Assembly (NCBI GenBank): GCA_032718475.1
Contig: JAUCBJ010005291.1
Coordinates: forward strand, 1-38,790
Length of the DNA: 38,790 nt
Origin: Nemertoderma westbladi
Lineage: Eukaryota; Xenacoelomorpha; Nemertodermatida; Nemertodermatidae
Reading direction: 5' to 3'
The translations under genes and the position numbers were made by a program. Positions 10,898 through 22,631 of the stretch are shown here, one piece after another; the first letter of the stretch is position 1, and every line of letters begins with the position of its first letter. Below the pieces are notes generated by a model, which was given only the letters and a program-made list of their open reading frames with translations, ran no database searches and was not told where the DNA came from.

Positions 10898-12120
10898 ATT
10901 CACAATTTTATTCAAAATAATTCACTAAGCACTCAGAAATAATATTGTAAATCTGAAAAAAAATATGATTTAACACTAAGTATCATCGCTTTTTCACTTT
11001 TTAGAGTAAACATCTCTTCATAATCGGTTGGAATTTATATCTCCTAACCCAAATTTACTGAATTTTTCAAATCTGACAGAAAAATCAAGTTTGGCCCTGG
11101 ACTTCTAGAATATTAATTTATATTTAATAATTAAGGTATAAATAATATTCTAAAAGTCCATGGTTTGGGGTACAATAACATCACTAAAATGTACTACTGT
11201 ACTGTATATGTAAGACTTACTCGAGTTATAAATATGAGAAGTCAAAAGTGAATTATTTAAAATATCATATCTATGTAAATTAATAGCGTACTGCCACAAA
11301 ATAAATGCCATAAGAATAACATATTATTGCTGAATATACTTGGAAAAGCAACGTCTGACATTCCCTTGGTCACATACATAACTTATTCAATGTAAAACTT
11401 TGCTTATGTTGTTTGTAACATCCGACACTTTTTTGAACATTTTATTCAATAACTTTGTAGCTGTTACTTGTAACCATTTAATTTAAATTGATGAAGAATG
11501 GCCCAGGTAATAACCGCAATAGTGTGCAAACCCACAGGATACAAGGCATTTCACCTTCAGAATATTGAAGAATCAGTCTCGTAACATCCAACACGTAACG
11601 TCCAACACCAACAGTGTAACTTAACTAAAAGGTAAACAGTGTAACGTCAGACGAGGTTATTATAAATTTGCCGCTATTGGAAAAGCAGCATGGCTGTAAA
11701 TAATAACAAATCAATCGTCGAATGTAGAGCTGTTGGCTGATTGGATGGCCTTTAAAATATGTGTCTCATATAGGTACAACTGGAAGTATTTTTGTGCGAA
11801 GAACATGATGACAATGCGGGGGTAGTAAATATTACAGGGAATGAAGGTCAGCACCCGCAATCTAAAAATGAAGTATCTTTGTTCACTAGACTAGAAACAG
11901 CCTGTGGGGCGAGCCACGCAGTCAGGACGAGCCTTAGCGCACAATTATAATTAGTAAATAGGGCAAAATTTCATGTCCGTCTGTCTGTGTCTGTCTGTCC
12001 GTCTATCTGTCTGTACTCTGTAATGAAAAATTCATTCGTAAATGACTTTTTAAGATTTTAACCATATTCAACCAAATTTTGTATGGGCATACTAGAGAAA
12101 AAGTTCCAATATTTTTGAAA
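10898..12120. other. AT-rich DNA with dispersed aacatccgacac-type motifs
   Basis: No gene is recognised. Variants of gtaacatccgacac occur near 11416, 11583 and 11595, and again near 13389, 13402 and 13594 on the other side of the RT remnant. This hints that one older repeat is split by later insertions. A CTGT-rich simple repeat (ccgtctgtctgtgtctgtc) lies near 11975-12020. Confidence 0.4.
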
Positions 12121-12196
12121 ATTTGGCATCTTCCCGTTCCAAATATATTGGAACTTTTCCTCTCGAACTTTTAACTCCAGATCAAATCGAACTTGC

Positions 12197-13235
12197 TCAA
12201 GTTCGCGTGCTGCGCGACGCCCCACGGGCGTGTTCTAATGAGCTGTCTAGATCAGTTATGTACTTGGCAGGATTTCCTCGACTTCTGGAGCCAGTAGGTG
12301 GAGTTATCATCACCCCATCATCATTTTGATTATCTAAGGACATGCTAAGAATGTTGTCAACCACAATTATGAACAAGAATGGTGCAAGTGTGTCTCCCTG
12401 GAGGACGCCCCATAACACTTCAAATGGTTCTGTGTTGCCGTCAACAGTAGACACAAAAGTTGTCGAACCATAGTATACTGATCTAACCCTATTAACTCTA
12501 TCTAACACTATATACTCCCCCTATTAACACTCTTTATTACATTGTATTCTTGACTCTTACGATATTTTACGTTTATATTATTAGATCTCTTATTATGTGT
12601 TAATGTTCAATGGAGTTTCCGTCGTCTTATTGCCCCTTACCGCTTATAATCCTATATTATTATCTTACATGTTGTCTATAATAAATACGCTCCTAATTGC
12701 CAATCAAATAAACAAATTATTCTTCTTTATGGGACGTAACCGTGTAAACTGGGTGAAATCCATCTATAGTTGAACATATTACAATCACATAGATCATCTT
12801 ATTGTTTTACACACAAGAGCATATCAATCGCTCTTACAGTTTATCCTTCCACCTTAGCAATAATTTCATCAGGAATCACATATAATGAAAGTATGCTGAA
12901 CATACGTGAGCGAGAGACTGAATCAAAGGCCTTGAAGAACTCAACAAAGATAACAGCCAGATGCCTGTCTTTCTTTTTTGATAACTCTTCAATTATCCTT
13001 CTAAGTTCCAAAATGGGCTTCATGGTCCCACGACCTTTACGGTACCCATTTTTCCACATAGTAGTCTCTCAATAGGATCCCTGATGCGATTTAATATAAT
13101 TCCATTTAGCTTTGCAGCAATCGAGATCAATGAGATTCCCCGAAAAGAACCATAGAGTGTTAGTTTACCCTTCTTGGGAACTGCCATCAACTTATTTGTT
13201 TTCATTTCTTGTGGGACTCTTGTTGTTCGGTACAT
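12197..13235 (-). pseudogene. Non-LTR reverse transcriptase remnant, frameshifted
   Basis: Reading leftwards, three overlapping or adjacent frames make up a reverse transcriptase of the kind found in animal endonuclease-RT (LINE) elements. 13235-13020 includes VPKKGKLTLYGSFRGISL (fingers motif). 13059-12841 includes AVIFVEFFKAFDSV (first catalytic block). 12508-12197 includes GVLQGDTLAPFLFIIVVD (primer-grip side), then YITDLD. The FADD catalytic block expected right after ITDLD is absent. About 260 bases of unrelated sequence (12510-12770) separate the second and third pieces, probably an insertion. The element is dead. A related broken copy lies at 34690-35360. Confidence 0.8.
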
Positions 13236-14228
13236 GTTAATACTGTATGTAGTTATACGGTATGTATGTACACTATATTATTGTGGTTGATGGTTTCACT
13301 TTTCAATTAACTAAAAATAACAACAAAACAAAATAATATATTTTATATTTAATCATAATATTTTACATTATTATCAAGGACAAACACGTAACATCCGACA
13401 CGTAACATCCAACACCGAAACTATTACCTTCATTGCCATTGTATTTCTAAAAACTCTCTGTGATCTAATGAAATATGTTATTTTGTATTACAAATAATAT
13501 AGACATATGTGAGGATAAAAATTTCAAATGCGTGATGAGGACAAAATATTTAAAAGATTTAAATTTTCGTTAAAAAAATGTCCGTTTTTAGTAAACATCC
13601 GACACCTCATCTTGTTTGTATTTATAGCCAATTTAAAATTTGCTAATTCGGAAAATTAACTGCTACACGAGACATTGATTGTTAGAAGTGGGTCTAAGCT
13701 ACACGAGACATTGATTGTTAGAAGTGGCTCTAAGCTTACTTTTCGTTCTTATTTCAGTATTTTTTTGTTGCTAAATAATCAGAAATACACAACACATACA
13801 GTGTATGTCGGTAACTTCCGAAACTATGGAACATCCCATACAATCAGAAAGTACTGTGTCTGGTTTGGTACCAACTAGATAAATAAACCAACTGCATTTT
13901 ATTTAGCAATTTTTTTGGAATCTATATTACCTTATGGCCGAAAAAAGTCTACAAAAATTTGTTTTGAGGAAAATAAATTTATTCATTGAAATTCTACATA
14001 AATTTTCATAACACAAGCCAAACAAAAGGAACAGTAGAGAAGAGTAAGTAGCAAATTGGTGATGTTCCAGAATAATTTAATTAATTTCACAATAGTGTAT
14101 GCTACAATTCAATGCGGAATGAATAAAATGTTGGCCTGTCACACGTAAATTGTTAGATCTCGGTAACTATAAGTCGCATCCAATTTTTAAATATATCAAA
14201 CACTTCACAATATATTAATCTTCTAAAT
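13236..14228. other. Intergenic DNA with a 38-bp tandem duplication
   Basis: AT-rich, without a recognisable gene. At about 13663-13738 a 38-bp unit (ctacacgagacattgattg...) is present twice in tandem. Motifs of the aacatccgacac type occur near 13389-13412 and 13594. Confidence 0.45.
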
Positions 14229-14229
14229 T

Positions 14230-14395
14230 TAGAAGGCGTGGTAGCTCAGTTGGTTGGGCGCTGGGCCTTCAATCTATTGGTTATAGGGTCAGCCCCGCCA
14301 GGGTCCACTCAGCCTTTCATCCACTTGGTGGGATAGGAGTAGCGCCCACCCCTACCCGACTGTTTGCTTTGCTTGAAATTTAAAAAAAATATACA
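14230..14395 (+). mobile_element. tRNA-derived SINE-like unit
   Basis: The unit opens with a good internal pol III A box (tggtagctcagttgg, 14240-14254). A weak B-box-like stretch follows about 40 bases later (agggtcagccccgcc). A non-tRNA body and an A-rich end (aaatttaaaaaaaat) follow. It is not a functional tRNA, because the T arm does not pair. This structure fits a SINE, but one copy alone cannot prove mobility. Confidence 0.5.
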
Positions 14396-14476
14396 ATTCC
14401 AATTGTAAATTTGGGCTTGCTGCAGTTATTTTAGGCGTAATTTATGTATTTGTTTTAGTTTAAAACCCACAATAGT

Positions 14477-14797
14477 TTATAATATAAATATAATTAATAC
14501 ATTAACAAAAATAACAGTTCCTCCACGACGGAGTTTGCCCATTTTTCTATTGTCATAAACAGGGGGATAACCGGGTAATTTGTAAAAGTCAGCAAAGTCG
14601 TTATCAGTTATAAATGTTTCGGTTAGAGTAATTACATCGAATTTAAAATTTGGAATGGTGAGAAAATCAGTTAGAGCTGATGAGTATTTTGGTAGGCTAC
14701 GACAATTGAAATTAAAGATAGATAGCGAATTATTTGGCTTCAATTTTGCAAATTTTTCGTTAAATTGCATTTCTGAGATAATAGACCTACCATTCAA
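14477..14797 (-). pseudogene. Non-LTR retrotransposon endonuclease N-terminus (fragment)
   Basis: The frame encodes LSIFNFNCRSL near residue 25, then FDVITLTETFITD, and later a GY...RRGGTVIFV stretch. These are the first blocks of the apurinic-type endonuclease (exonuclease-endonuclease-phosphatase fold) at the start of LINE ORF2, including the conserved Asn and the catalytic Glu of LTET. The protein stops after about a quarter of the usual domain, so it is a fragment. Similar-looking protein sequence continues upstream in another frame (about 14800-14870). It belongs to a CR1/Rex-like type rather than clearly to the RT remnant at 12.2-13.2 kb. Confidence 0.7.
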
Positions 14798-14929
14798 CCA
14801 TTGTTGATATGGAGATCTAATAAATGATTATCAGGGTCAATTTGGTTGAAAATTTGGTTTAAAATGTCTGTAGTATTTTGACTAGGGCGGACATTACTTA
14901 TTTTCAGACTGAAAGATATCAGAATCGTA

Positions 14930-16012
14930 TCGTCGTTATCGTCTGGAAAGGAAAAATTTCAATAATACACAATAAGTTGCAGAAGTTTTCAGTGAACGTT
15001 GGAGGAACGCCGGAATTGGAAAGTGAAAGGTGAGACTCGCACGGATAGTGATAATTATATTTAAAAAAACAGATAGAGCATATTGTAAACGTAATATCAG
15101 AGAGGACGAAAATGTAGTGCAACAGAAGAAGCAAGAGGTAGCCTGGGGAGAAGGTACTGGTGGGGAATGAGAATACATGCAAAGATAAGAGCCGAAATAT
15201 TAACTTAGTCATTGAGTTATTCTCATTGCCCGCCTGACTACGAAAGCGAAAACACAACTGGAAATTAACAAAAACAACAACACCAACAACAACAACAAAA
15301 CAACTTACAATAGAGTGAATACTAGAAGTCTCCCTACGTGGAGTGCGGACCGAAAAATTGGCGAGTGTTTATATGGAACATTTGAAAGAGCACCTACCAA
15401 TAAAGGTCAATAATAGGCCTATGCTTGCTTCAGAATCAAAACAAAAATTGTGTTCCGAAGTGCTTCCATTTTTCAACAAACAGACAAAGGGTTTGGTTTA
15501 CTGGTACTTTTGTTTGGAATGGCTGTAGGGGTAGGCTACATTATTACTGTTTTTTAGTGTACTGGCTGACCCCGACCGATACGTTATCGGCCTATTAGTG
15601 TAGGCTGCTGTTCTCATAATCGTATAATATACAGTATCTCATAATCGTATAATATACAGTATCTCATAATCGTATAATATACAGTAGTCATCATAACTGG
15701 ATAGGCAGATAGGCCTACTGTCAGACTGTTGTAGTGTAGCCTAGGGGGCTTTGCGTAGATATTTGATCTATATGTCGTAAAATATAATATTTACAAATCA
15801 ATATATTTATTCTCTATGGTGTAATTGATAAGTGAACTCTATTGTGTAATCGATTGGTGTATTCTATTGTGCAATTGATTCATATATTAATTACCACAAT
15901 ATACAATGTAAGGTACTGCAAAAAAAAAAAAAAAGCGTAGGCCTTGTTCAGTTGTTCAGTTGTTATAATTTTTTTTACTTTAATTGGACTGTTGGAAGCT
16001 TGGTCTACACAG
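14930..16012. other. Intergenic DNA with a 25-bp triplicate repeat
   Basis: No gene is supported; the open frames are short and unlike known proteins. A 25-bp unit (ctcataatcgtataatatac...) is repeated three times at about 15613-15688. The palindrome cgatacgttatcgg lies near 15578. A run of 15 A lies near 15920. Confidence 0.45.
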
Positions 16013-17327
16013 TAGGGCTCGATCGGAGCTCCGGCCTCCGGCTCCGGCCATTTTGGCACCTCCGGCTCCTGCTCCGGCTCCGGTAAAAATATTGCCGGAG
16101 TTAATTTTTTAATAAAGTATTATATTTCGTGCATATTCTAATCTGAACAATTATTTAACACTATAAGTAGGCCTACTGTAGTACAGCTTCAATATCAAGT
16201 ATAATCTGACTGTCTGATAATACTGCAGTCTGGCTGTCTGGCAGTATTTATACTTAAAGTCAATGACTGGCTGACTGTACTGCAGTCTGGCAGTAGGCCT
16301 ACTGGTACTGGCCAGCTGGCTGACTAGCAGACTATTACAGATAGGCAGATAGGCTAGGCCCTACTTTAAAAAATTGTAAATGCTATGATTGTACACTGTC
16401 AGACTGTACCACTGCAGCCATTTACTGCTGTCAAGCATGCCAGCATACTGTACTGCAGTACTGGTACACGTACGGTAGGCTACCTACAGTAAGGTACAGT
16501 CAGCCAGTTCATGTCTTTTGTACAGCCAGATGGGGGCTGGATTCTGCAGTTTTTAAGTGGAAATCCCCGTAGCTTATCATTGGAATTTTTAAACTTAAAC
16601 GGGCACTCTCAATAAAATTTGGGCACGAAGATATTAGTATCATTAGAACCGGCTTTAAATTCTACACCTTGACGTGCTTGTACAATAAATTTAGAGCTTG
16701 TATGAAGAAGTTATTGTAAATAATATAATTAAATCAAAAATCCAGCCAGATGATATTTACCAGCCAGATGGTGTCCAAACATAACCTCTCTGAGATCAAT
16801 CAGAGAGCCGACGTACTAGTATGTCACTCAAAAGCTCCGTATTGCCAGATGGCTGCCAATTATTTACAGCTCACTGGACTCTACATACATACATACCAGT
16901 ACCATTGACACAACAGCAACAGACTAACCAACCAACTAATAGACTACCGAATCCACAGCCCATACTCTGATACTGCAATACTAGTGGCAAGCCAAGTAGC
17001 CTAAAACGCCGTGGGGGATATATCACCCAGTAAGCTTAGCCTACTATAACAAACTGCAGAACTTTATTTAGCTCAACAGCTGTAGTTTCATAAGGCTGTA
17101 CTAAAAAAATAAAATTAGATTCGTCATTGTTCATAATTAGCACATTAAAGCTTTTACTGCCCTCGTTCTATTATTTCACTCACTGTCGCTAGGGAAACAA
17201 AATCACTCGTGCTGTAACGCTATAAAAGTTCTATTTTGTGAACAATGACGTATATATAGTTAATATTATTAAACTATCAACTATACCATCAGACCATGGC
17301 ATGACCGATGACCGCAATACTCAATTA

Positions 17328-17455
17328 GATAATATGTAATGTAAGGTAAAGTAAGGTTAATTACTTTATTAGGTAATATGTAAGGTTAATTACTTTATTG
17401 GCTAATATGTTATGTAAGTTTATTACTTTATTATGTAATATGTATAAGGTTAATT
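17328..17455. repeat. ~30-bp AT-rich tandem repeat in element E
   Basis: Three to four imperfect units contain taatatgtaaggttaattac and actttatta. They have no coding potential and belong to the interior of element E. Confidence 0.55.
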
Positions 17456-17767
17456 GCCATCCATGTATTTAGATTATTCAATTATGAATATTTTCATAAG
17501 CCATGTGCCATGTCACAATGTCTATTGTCTATCAGTAGCAGCCAGCTTATGGCTTGTGTATGAGAGAGGAAAAGTTACATCCAAAGCACAAACAGATAAC
17601 GCTGTATAATTTAACGCATTTTAAACTTTAACACAAAATCAACTTATTATTACAACTTACAAACTTAACGTAAGGTTAATTCAGCATCTACAGTTCACAG
17701 TTGTAATCCAGGCACAGCACCAAGCACCAAGGGGCGCCTCTATTTCAGTTATACCCAACCTCCCACA

Positions 17768-17868
17768 GAGCGGCTACATCACAAGAACACCTGCAAGCAT
17801 TGCGGCTATATCACAAGAAAATCTGTCAAGCATTGCGGCTACATCACAAGAAAGTCTGTCAATCATTT
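17768..17868. repeat. ~36-bp tandem repeat in element E
   Basis: Three units start gcggctacatcacaagaa and end with a variant of ctgtcaagcatt. The short frames across it are not protein genes. Confidence 0.6.
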
Positions 17869-19194
17869 ATCAGAGCTGGAGAGGGTTAACTCCTTCAAAT
17901 CATACTGAACAAAGCAGCCCGATAACGGAACTGCAATTGGCCAGCCAGTTGATATCCAGACCAGCCAGGTGCGGGCTGGTGTTTCTATGAACTGGCTGGA
18001 AAAAAGTGAGATTTCATCTGGCTGCACAAAACCTCTAACTGGCTGACTGTACCTTACTGACCTACAGTACACACCTCTCTGCCTCTACCAGTCTACCACA
18101 GTTAGACAGTTAGCGAGTTAGGTACCGGTACTGTAGGTAATTTTTAGCCGTCAGCGTCAGGCCGTCGCCGTCAGCATCAGGCCGTCGCCGTCAGCGTCAG
18201 GCCGTCTGTCCGTGATAAATTAATTACTTAAAGTTTAAATTGAAAATTCGTAAATCTATAAATTATGAAATTAATTAGACCTACAGTATGATTGATTATG
18301 AGCGATTGGCGAACGATAACCATACTTTATTTTTTTTAAATAAATAATTAAATTTTGAAAATTTTGAAAAACTCCGGCTCCGGCTCCGGCCAAATTGTCC
18401 AACTCCGGCTCCTGCTCCGGCTCCGGCCAAATCCCAACTCCGATCGAGCCCTACTACACAGTCAGACAATCTGACAGTTCTGCAGTTTGTCCTATCCTAC
18501 AGTCAGACAGTCCTAATTCCTTTCCTACCTGTGCCGTCAAACCGTTCAGCCGATAACAGGATAACACTTTACAATACAGCAATAGGCTGATAGGACAATT
18601 ACAATATTTGAGAACCTTTTTAGGGTAGGCCTACCAGCTGAGCTGACCAGCCTACCGGTACCGTCAGGCAGTCAGTTAGGGTAAGATACCCCAATTCCGG
18701 ACAGAATTCGAGAATTTTCCTTTATTGTAGCTCAGACTGTCAGAGCTCAACCATAGTTTCCTCCAATCAAAAGATGATTCTAACAGTACAGGACATTATC
18801 CTACATCAAAATAAAATCTTAACATTGAGTGCCCAGCGCCCCTATTGAAAAGTTTTACATGTACGCCGAGCAGCCGAGCACGTTCGGCGCAGCACTAGAA
18901 CTTGCGCCGGAAGGTGGCGCAGAAATGTGCTACGCCTGGTAAACAAGCTGACAAGTCCCTAAAAGGTGCCACCCTGCTCCATAGCGCGGGAAATTCAAAT
19001 GATTGAAAGACATGTAATTTGTACTGGAAAGGGTGGCAGATCAGATCTGCTACCTATATTTTGGCGGTAAATTCAAATCTGTTTTAACATTGAATACATG
19101 AATAGAGTAAGACTTAAATGTAATTCATTGAATCAGAATAAATTATTTCTTATCGGTTTAACTCACTCATCCGTTATTGTTGTTGTTTTAGCTA

Positions 19195-19251
19195 TTCTGG
19201 GACTTCGAGCAGCACGTGAACAACTAAGCTGACTGGTTATCTAGTCTGGGG
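19195..19251 (+). repeat. Left array of ~50-bp units in element F (first part)
   Basis: One unit with the landmarks cttcgagcagcacgtgaac, aactaagctgactggtta and ctagtctgggg. The array is cut by element D here, continues at 20082-20265, is cut again by hAT-A copy 2, and resumes at 23393-23515. Each unit has a CACGTG core. Confidence 0.8.
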
Positions 19252-20073
19252 CCAGGTTGGAATTCATGCATGAGCGCGCAGGTACGCTTTGTTGTTTTGA
19301 GATCACCGCGCACCTGAAATTGGCTCGTCGCGCACCTCATCATCCATACAAAATCGCGCAGCTCATGTCATGCATATCTCAAAAAATCGTGCAGGTCATA
19401 TGAACAATTTTACATTCCTATTTTACAAGTTTGAGCGTTTTAAGCTTATCTTAGTACGGCTGTCTGTCTGTACGTTGAATCTACATAATACATGTAATTT
19501 TTGCAACATCAAAATTGTTAATATTAAAAAATATTTTTTGAATCCACTACATTTAGACATTTACATTTGAAAATACATTAACTCTACTGTATAAAATTTG
19601 AATAAATATGCAATAGTTAAGTTATACTTATAATACATTGTTACTTCTGACTTTACCTGTTTACTAACGTAACATAGGCAATAGGCATAGGCTGATAGGC
19701 CTAATAACAATAGAGTACTGTCTGACTGTCACTGTAAATAAATAAATGACATAATAAATAGACAAATTCAGCTCCGGTTGCCTGTACAGTATTATGGAGA
19801 AATGATGTGACAGTTTGAAGAATTGGAAATGAGAAATAACGCGAGCGAAGCGAGCGAAATTTTTTTTGTGTATTTTCGTGATTTCAATTAATTTGTGGCG
19901 CGCATCAGAGCTGCGCGCTGAGGCGCAACGCGCACCTGTCTCACCCAAACGCGCAACGCGCACCTGTCTCACCCGAACGCGCACCTGTCTCACCCAAACG
20001 CGCAACGCGCATCTGGTTTGCGGTCATTCGCGCAGGTACGCGTCCGAGTTTTGCAGCATGAATTCCAACCTGG
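19252..20073. mobile_element. Element D: 822-bp CpG-rich TIR element in the F array
   Basis: The 18-bp terminal inverted repeats are perfect (ccaggttggaattcatgc at 19252-19269, complement at 20056-20073). They lie between a perfect 8-bp duplication, gtctgggg (19244-19251 and 20074-20081). The subterminal parts are rich in CGCGCA(C/G)CTG: near 19273-19350, and as a tandem array at about 19898-20035. There is no transposase. The 8-bp duplication fits hAT, but the CCAGG terminus is not diagnostic. Confidence 0.85.
19898..20035. repeat. CpG-rich ~20-bp repeat in element D
   Basis: Imperfect units of cgcgcacctgtctcaccc and acgcgcaacg recur about four times near the right end of element D. Open frames on both strands cross it, but they reflect the periodicity, not a gene. 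Confidence 0.6.
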
Positions 20074-20081
20074 GTCTGGGG

Positions 20082-20265
20082 CTTCGAGCAGCACATGAAC
20101 AACTAAGCTGACTGGTTAACTAGTCTGGTACTTCGAGCAGCACGTGAACAACTAAACTGGCTGGTTACCTAGTCTGGTTCTTCGAGCAGCACGTGAACAA
20201 CTAAACCTGACGTTAACTAGTCTGGGGCTTAGAGCAGCACGTGAACAACTAAACTGGCTGGTTAC
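20082..20265 (+). repeat. Left array of ~50-bp units in element F (second part)
   Basis: Four units of cttcgagcagcacgtgaac...ctggttacctagtctgg. hAT-A copy 2 is inserted in the last one; its target duplication, ctggttac, is part of the unit. Confidence 0.8.
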
Positions 20266-21590
20266 TAGGGCTCGATCGGAGTTGGGATTTGGCCGGAGCA
20301 GGAGCCGGAGTTGGACAATTTGGCCGGAGCCGGAGCAGGAGCCGGAGTTTTTCAAAATTTAAAAAATTTAATTATTTATTTAAAAAAAAATAAAGTATGG
20401 TTATCGATCGCCAATCGCTCATAATCAATCCTACTGTAGGTCTAATTAATTTCATAATTTATAGATTTACGAATTTTCAATTTAAAATTTAAGTAATTAA
20501 TCTATCACGGATAGGGTTCAACAGAAGGCACTTTATGGGGCCGAACCGAACCGAACCGAAGCAGGGCCAACTTCGGGCCGAACCGAACCGAATCCGAACC
20601 GAAGTTCAGAAAGTTAGCAAGTTATGGTCATAAATTCGTATTTACGTCACTATACTGGCTGACTGGCAGTGGCAGACTGGTACCTATTTGGTCTGCGGAC
20701 TTAGCAAGAAAGCTATGATTAATTAAAAAAATAAGTACTACAAAATAAAATGGCAATATTTACATTACTGTACATTACTAACCTAAACTACTGTATACTT
20801 ACTGTATGCACCACATTTTCACCTGTAGTAAAGTAAGCCGTACAGTAGTGACATCAAATTTAGAAAACCTCACTAAAAGTACAGGTAGTCTTTGTAATAC
20901 TATTTATATGAGGTAGTAGGTATATTTGGTATTATGTATCAAAGTTATGATTAATCAAAAAATAGGTACTACAAAGTAAAACAGCAATATTTAGCCTAAC
21001 CTAAACTACTATATAATTAAGCTAATTTTGAAACTACCCAAGTAACCTGGAAACAATTAAAAAAATAATGCCATTTAAATGGAAGTTTAGTCCAAAATTA
21101 AGTGTGTAAACGTTAAGCAGACAGGGTGCGCTGCAGACAGTGGTGCAGACACTGGTGCAGAGGCGCAGACACTGGCAGTCGGTGATATAGGCGATTTTGG
21201 ACTTATTACAATTTTGGAACTTTGTGCGAGGGTAGATTCCGAAATCGGAATACACTCCAAAATTGGACTTTTCTAAATTAAAAAAAAATATTTTAAAGTC
21301 CTGCAAGTATATTTCCATCATAAATTCTATCATTTTTCAATAAATATGTTTTTTGTGCCAAATTCATTATTCCTACCATGCTTTTGCAGAAATGTATTCA
21401 TACATTCCAAAATTGGACTTTGTTTGCAGAGATGCTATGGGGGATGACTGCTGTACCGTAACACTAGTAACAAGGTACAGGGGTCCGACCATAAGGCTAT
21501 ATGGACACAACTAGAGCTGTACCCTGTGCAGCTGTACAGCACAGTTTTACGCTAGAAGCACAGCTGCAGCTAGACCCTAGACCAAGCAGC

Positions 21591-21672
21591 AGCTTGGTCT
21601 ATTGGTGACATTCCTGGGCTTCCAATTAAGCCCAAGGAAGCCCAGTTTCGATCCCTAGATGGTCCTTGTGAG
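21591..21672 (+). mobile_element. Weak tRNA-like (SINE head) segment inside hAT-B
   Basis: ttggtctattggtgac resembles a pol III A box, and gtttcgatccct, about 50 bases later, resembles a B box. Between them a 7-bp hairpin (tgggctt/aagccca) replaces the anticodon arm. It cannot form a proper tRNA. It may be a decayed SINE head; with one copy this is tentative. Confidence 0.35.
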
Positions 21673-21892
21673 TGGTCGATAAATGGGAACCAAGGCAACT
21701 TTGGAAAACATAATGGAAGAGGTTTACTATAGAATATCATCCATGGTGGTGAACAGGCATTCCTTGGCTTAATGAGCCTAAAAAGATTATCCCATTCAAT
21801 CAGCCTCAGCCAATATCATGAATTGGGGTGTTAGCTATGATGGAAAATAAATAGACCTCTTAATCGTTTCAATAATATATTGTTTTAGTGTC

Positions 21893-22390
21893 TCATGTGC
21901 TGCGCGAAGGCCTTTGAACCGTTTCAACAGATTGCTTTAGTATCTCACATACTGCGCGAACGCGAAGGTATCTTAAACGTTTCAACAGTTTGTTACACAA
22001 TGTTGGAGTACGCCACGTGCTGCGCGAAGGTCTCTTAAACGTTTCAACAGCTTGTTACACAATGTTACAGTGCGCCACGTGCTGCGCGAAGGTCTCTCAA
22101 ACGTTTCAACAGATTGTTACACAATGTTACAGTAAGCCACATGCTGCGCGATTTGAACTGCTTGTTACACAATGTTACAGTGCGCCACGTGCTGCGCGAA
22201 GGTCTCTCAAACGTTTCAACAGATTGTTACACAATGTTACAGTAAGCCACGTGGTGTGCGAAGGTCTCTTAAACATTTGAACAGCTTGTTACACAATGTT
22301 ACAGTGCGCCACGTGCTGCGCGAAGGTCTTTCAAACGTTTCAACAGATTGTTACACAATGTTACAGTTCGCCACATGCTGCGCAATGGTC
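21893..22390. repeat. 62-bp tandem array in hAT-B
   Basis: About eight units, each with gccacgtgctgcgcgaagg, aaacgtttcaacag and ttgttacacaatgttac. One unit near 22145 has an internal deletion. Bases alternate at one site (cagcttg/cagattg) between neighbours, suggesting spread as a two-unit block. The frames that cross it (repeated CYTMLQCATCC-like peptides) are products of periodicity. Confidence 0.8.
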
Positions 22391-22631
22391 TCTCCACCAG
22401 TGTCTGCACCAGTGTCTGCACCACTGTCTGCACCACTGTCTGCACCACTGTCTGCACCACTGTCTGCACCACTGTCTGCATCAGTGTCTGCACCACTGTC
22501 TGCACCTGTGTCTGCACCACTGTCTGCACCAGTGCGTGCAACACTGTCTGCACCAGGTGTCTGCACCACTGTCTGCATCTTTGTCTGCTGTCTGCACCAC
22601 TGTCTGCTCTGCCTGTCTGCACCAGTGTCTG
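22391..22631. repeat. 12-bp minisatellite (ctgtctgcacca) in hAT-B
   Basis: About 20 units of ctgtctgcacca and variants. All six frames are open over much of it and give monotonous peptides (Cys-Leu-His-His, Ser-Ala-Pro-Leu, Gln-Thr-Val-Val), so none is a real protein. A shorter inverted version lies at about 21114-21180. Confidence 0.8.

Larger units (their letters stand above)
16487..18060. mobile_element. Element E: 1,574-bp TIR transposon inside hAT-A copy 1
   Basis: The 23-bp terminal inverted repeats are perfect (16487-16509 and 18038-18060, starting cagtaaggtacagtcagcc). A 5-bp duplication, accta, lies at 16482-16486 and 18061-18065. hAT-A copies 2 and 3 show the uninterrupted site, ggtagcctac next to actgtaggt on their strand, which confirms the junctions. 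There is no transposase. The interior has ccagccagatg motifs near both ends, a ~30-bp AT-rich repeat at 17328-17455 (ggttaattactttatt), and a ~36-bp repeat, three copies, at about 17768-17868 (gcggctacatcacaag). The superfamily is uncertain; 5-bp duplications occur in Transib and in some hAT lineages. Confidence 0.85.
16013..18453 (-). mobile_element. hAT-A copy 1 (2,441 bp, split by element E)
   Basis: The terminal inverted repeat tagggctcgatcggag at both ends is flanked by a perfect 8-bp target duplication, ctacacag (16005-16012 and 18454-18461). The sequence inside the ends is a string of ccggctcc/ggagccgg units. I call it minus because it is inverted relative to copies 2 and 3. Without element E it is about 860 bp and has no transposase frame, so it must be moved by a transposase encoded elsewhere. 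A 20-bp unit (gccgtcagcgtcaggccgtc) is present three times at 18147-18206; copy 2 has two and copy 3 has one. Confidence 0.9.

Noticed and set aside
14230-14310. Functional tRNA gene
   Set aside because: Only the A box and D-arm region look right; the B box is poor and no T arm forms.
14919-15257. Minus-strand 112-codon frame
   Set aside because: No recognisable domain; composition follows AT-rich and simple-sequence DNA.
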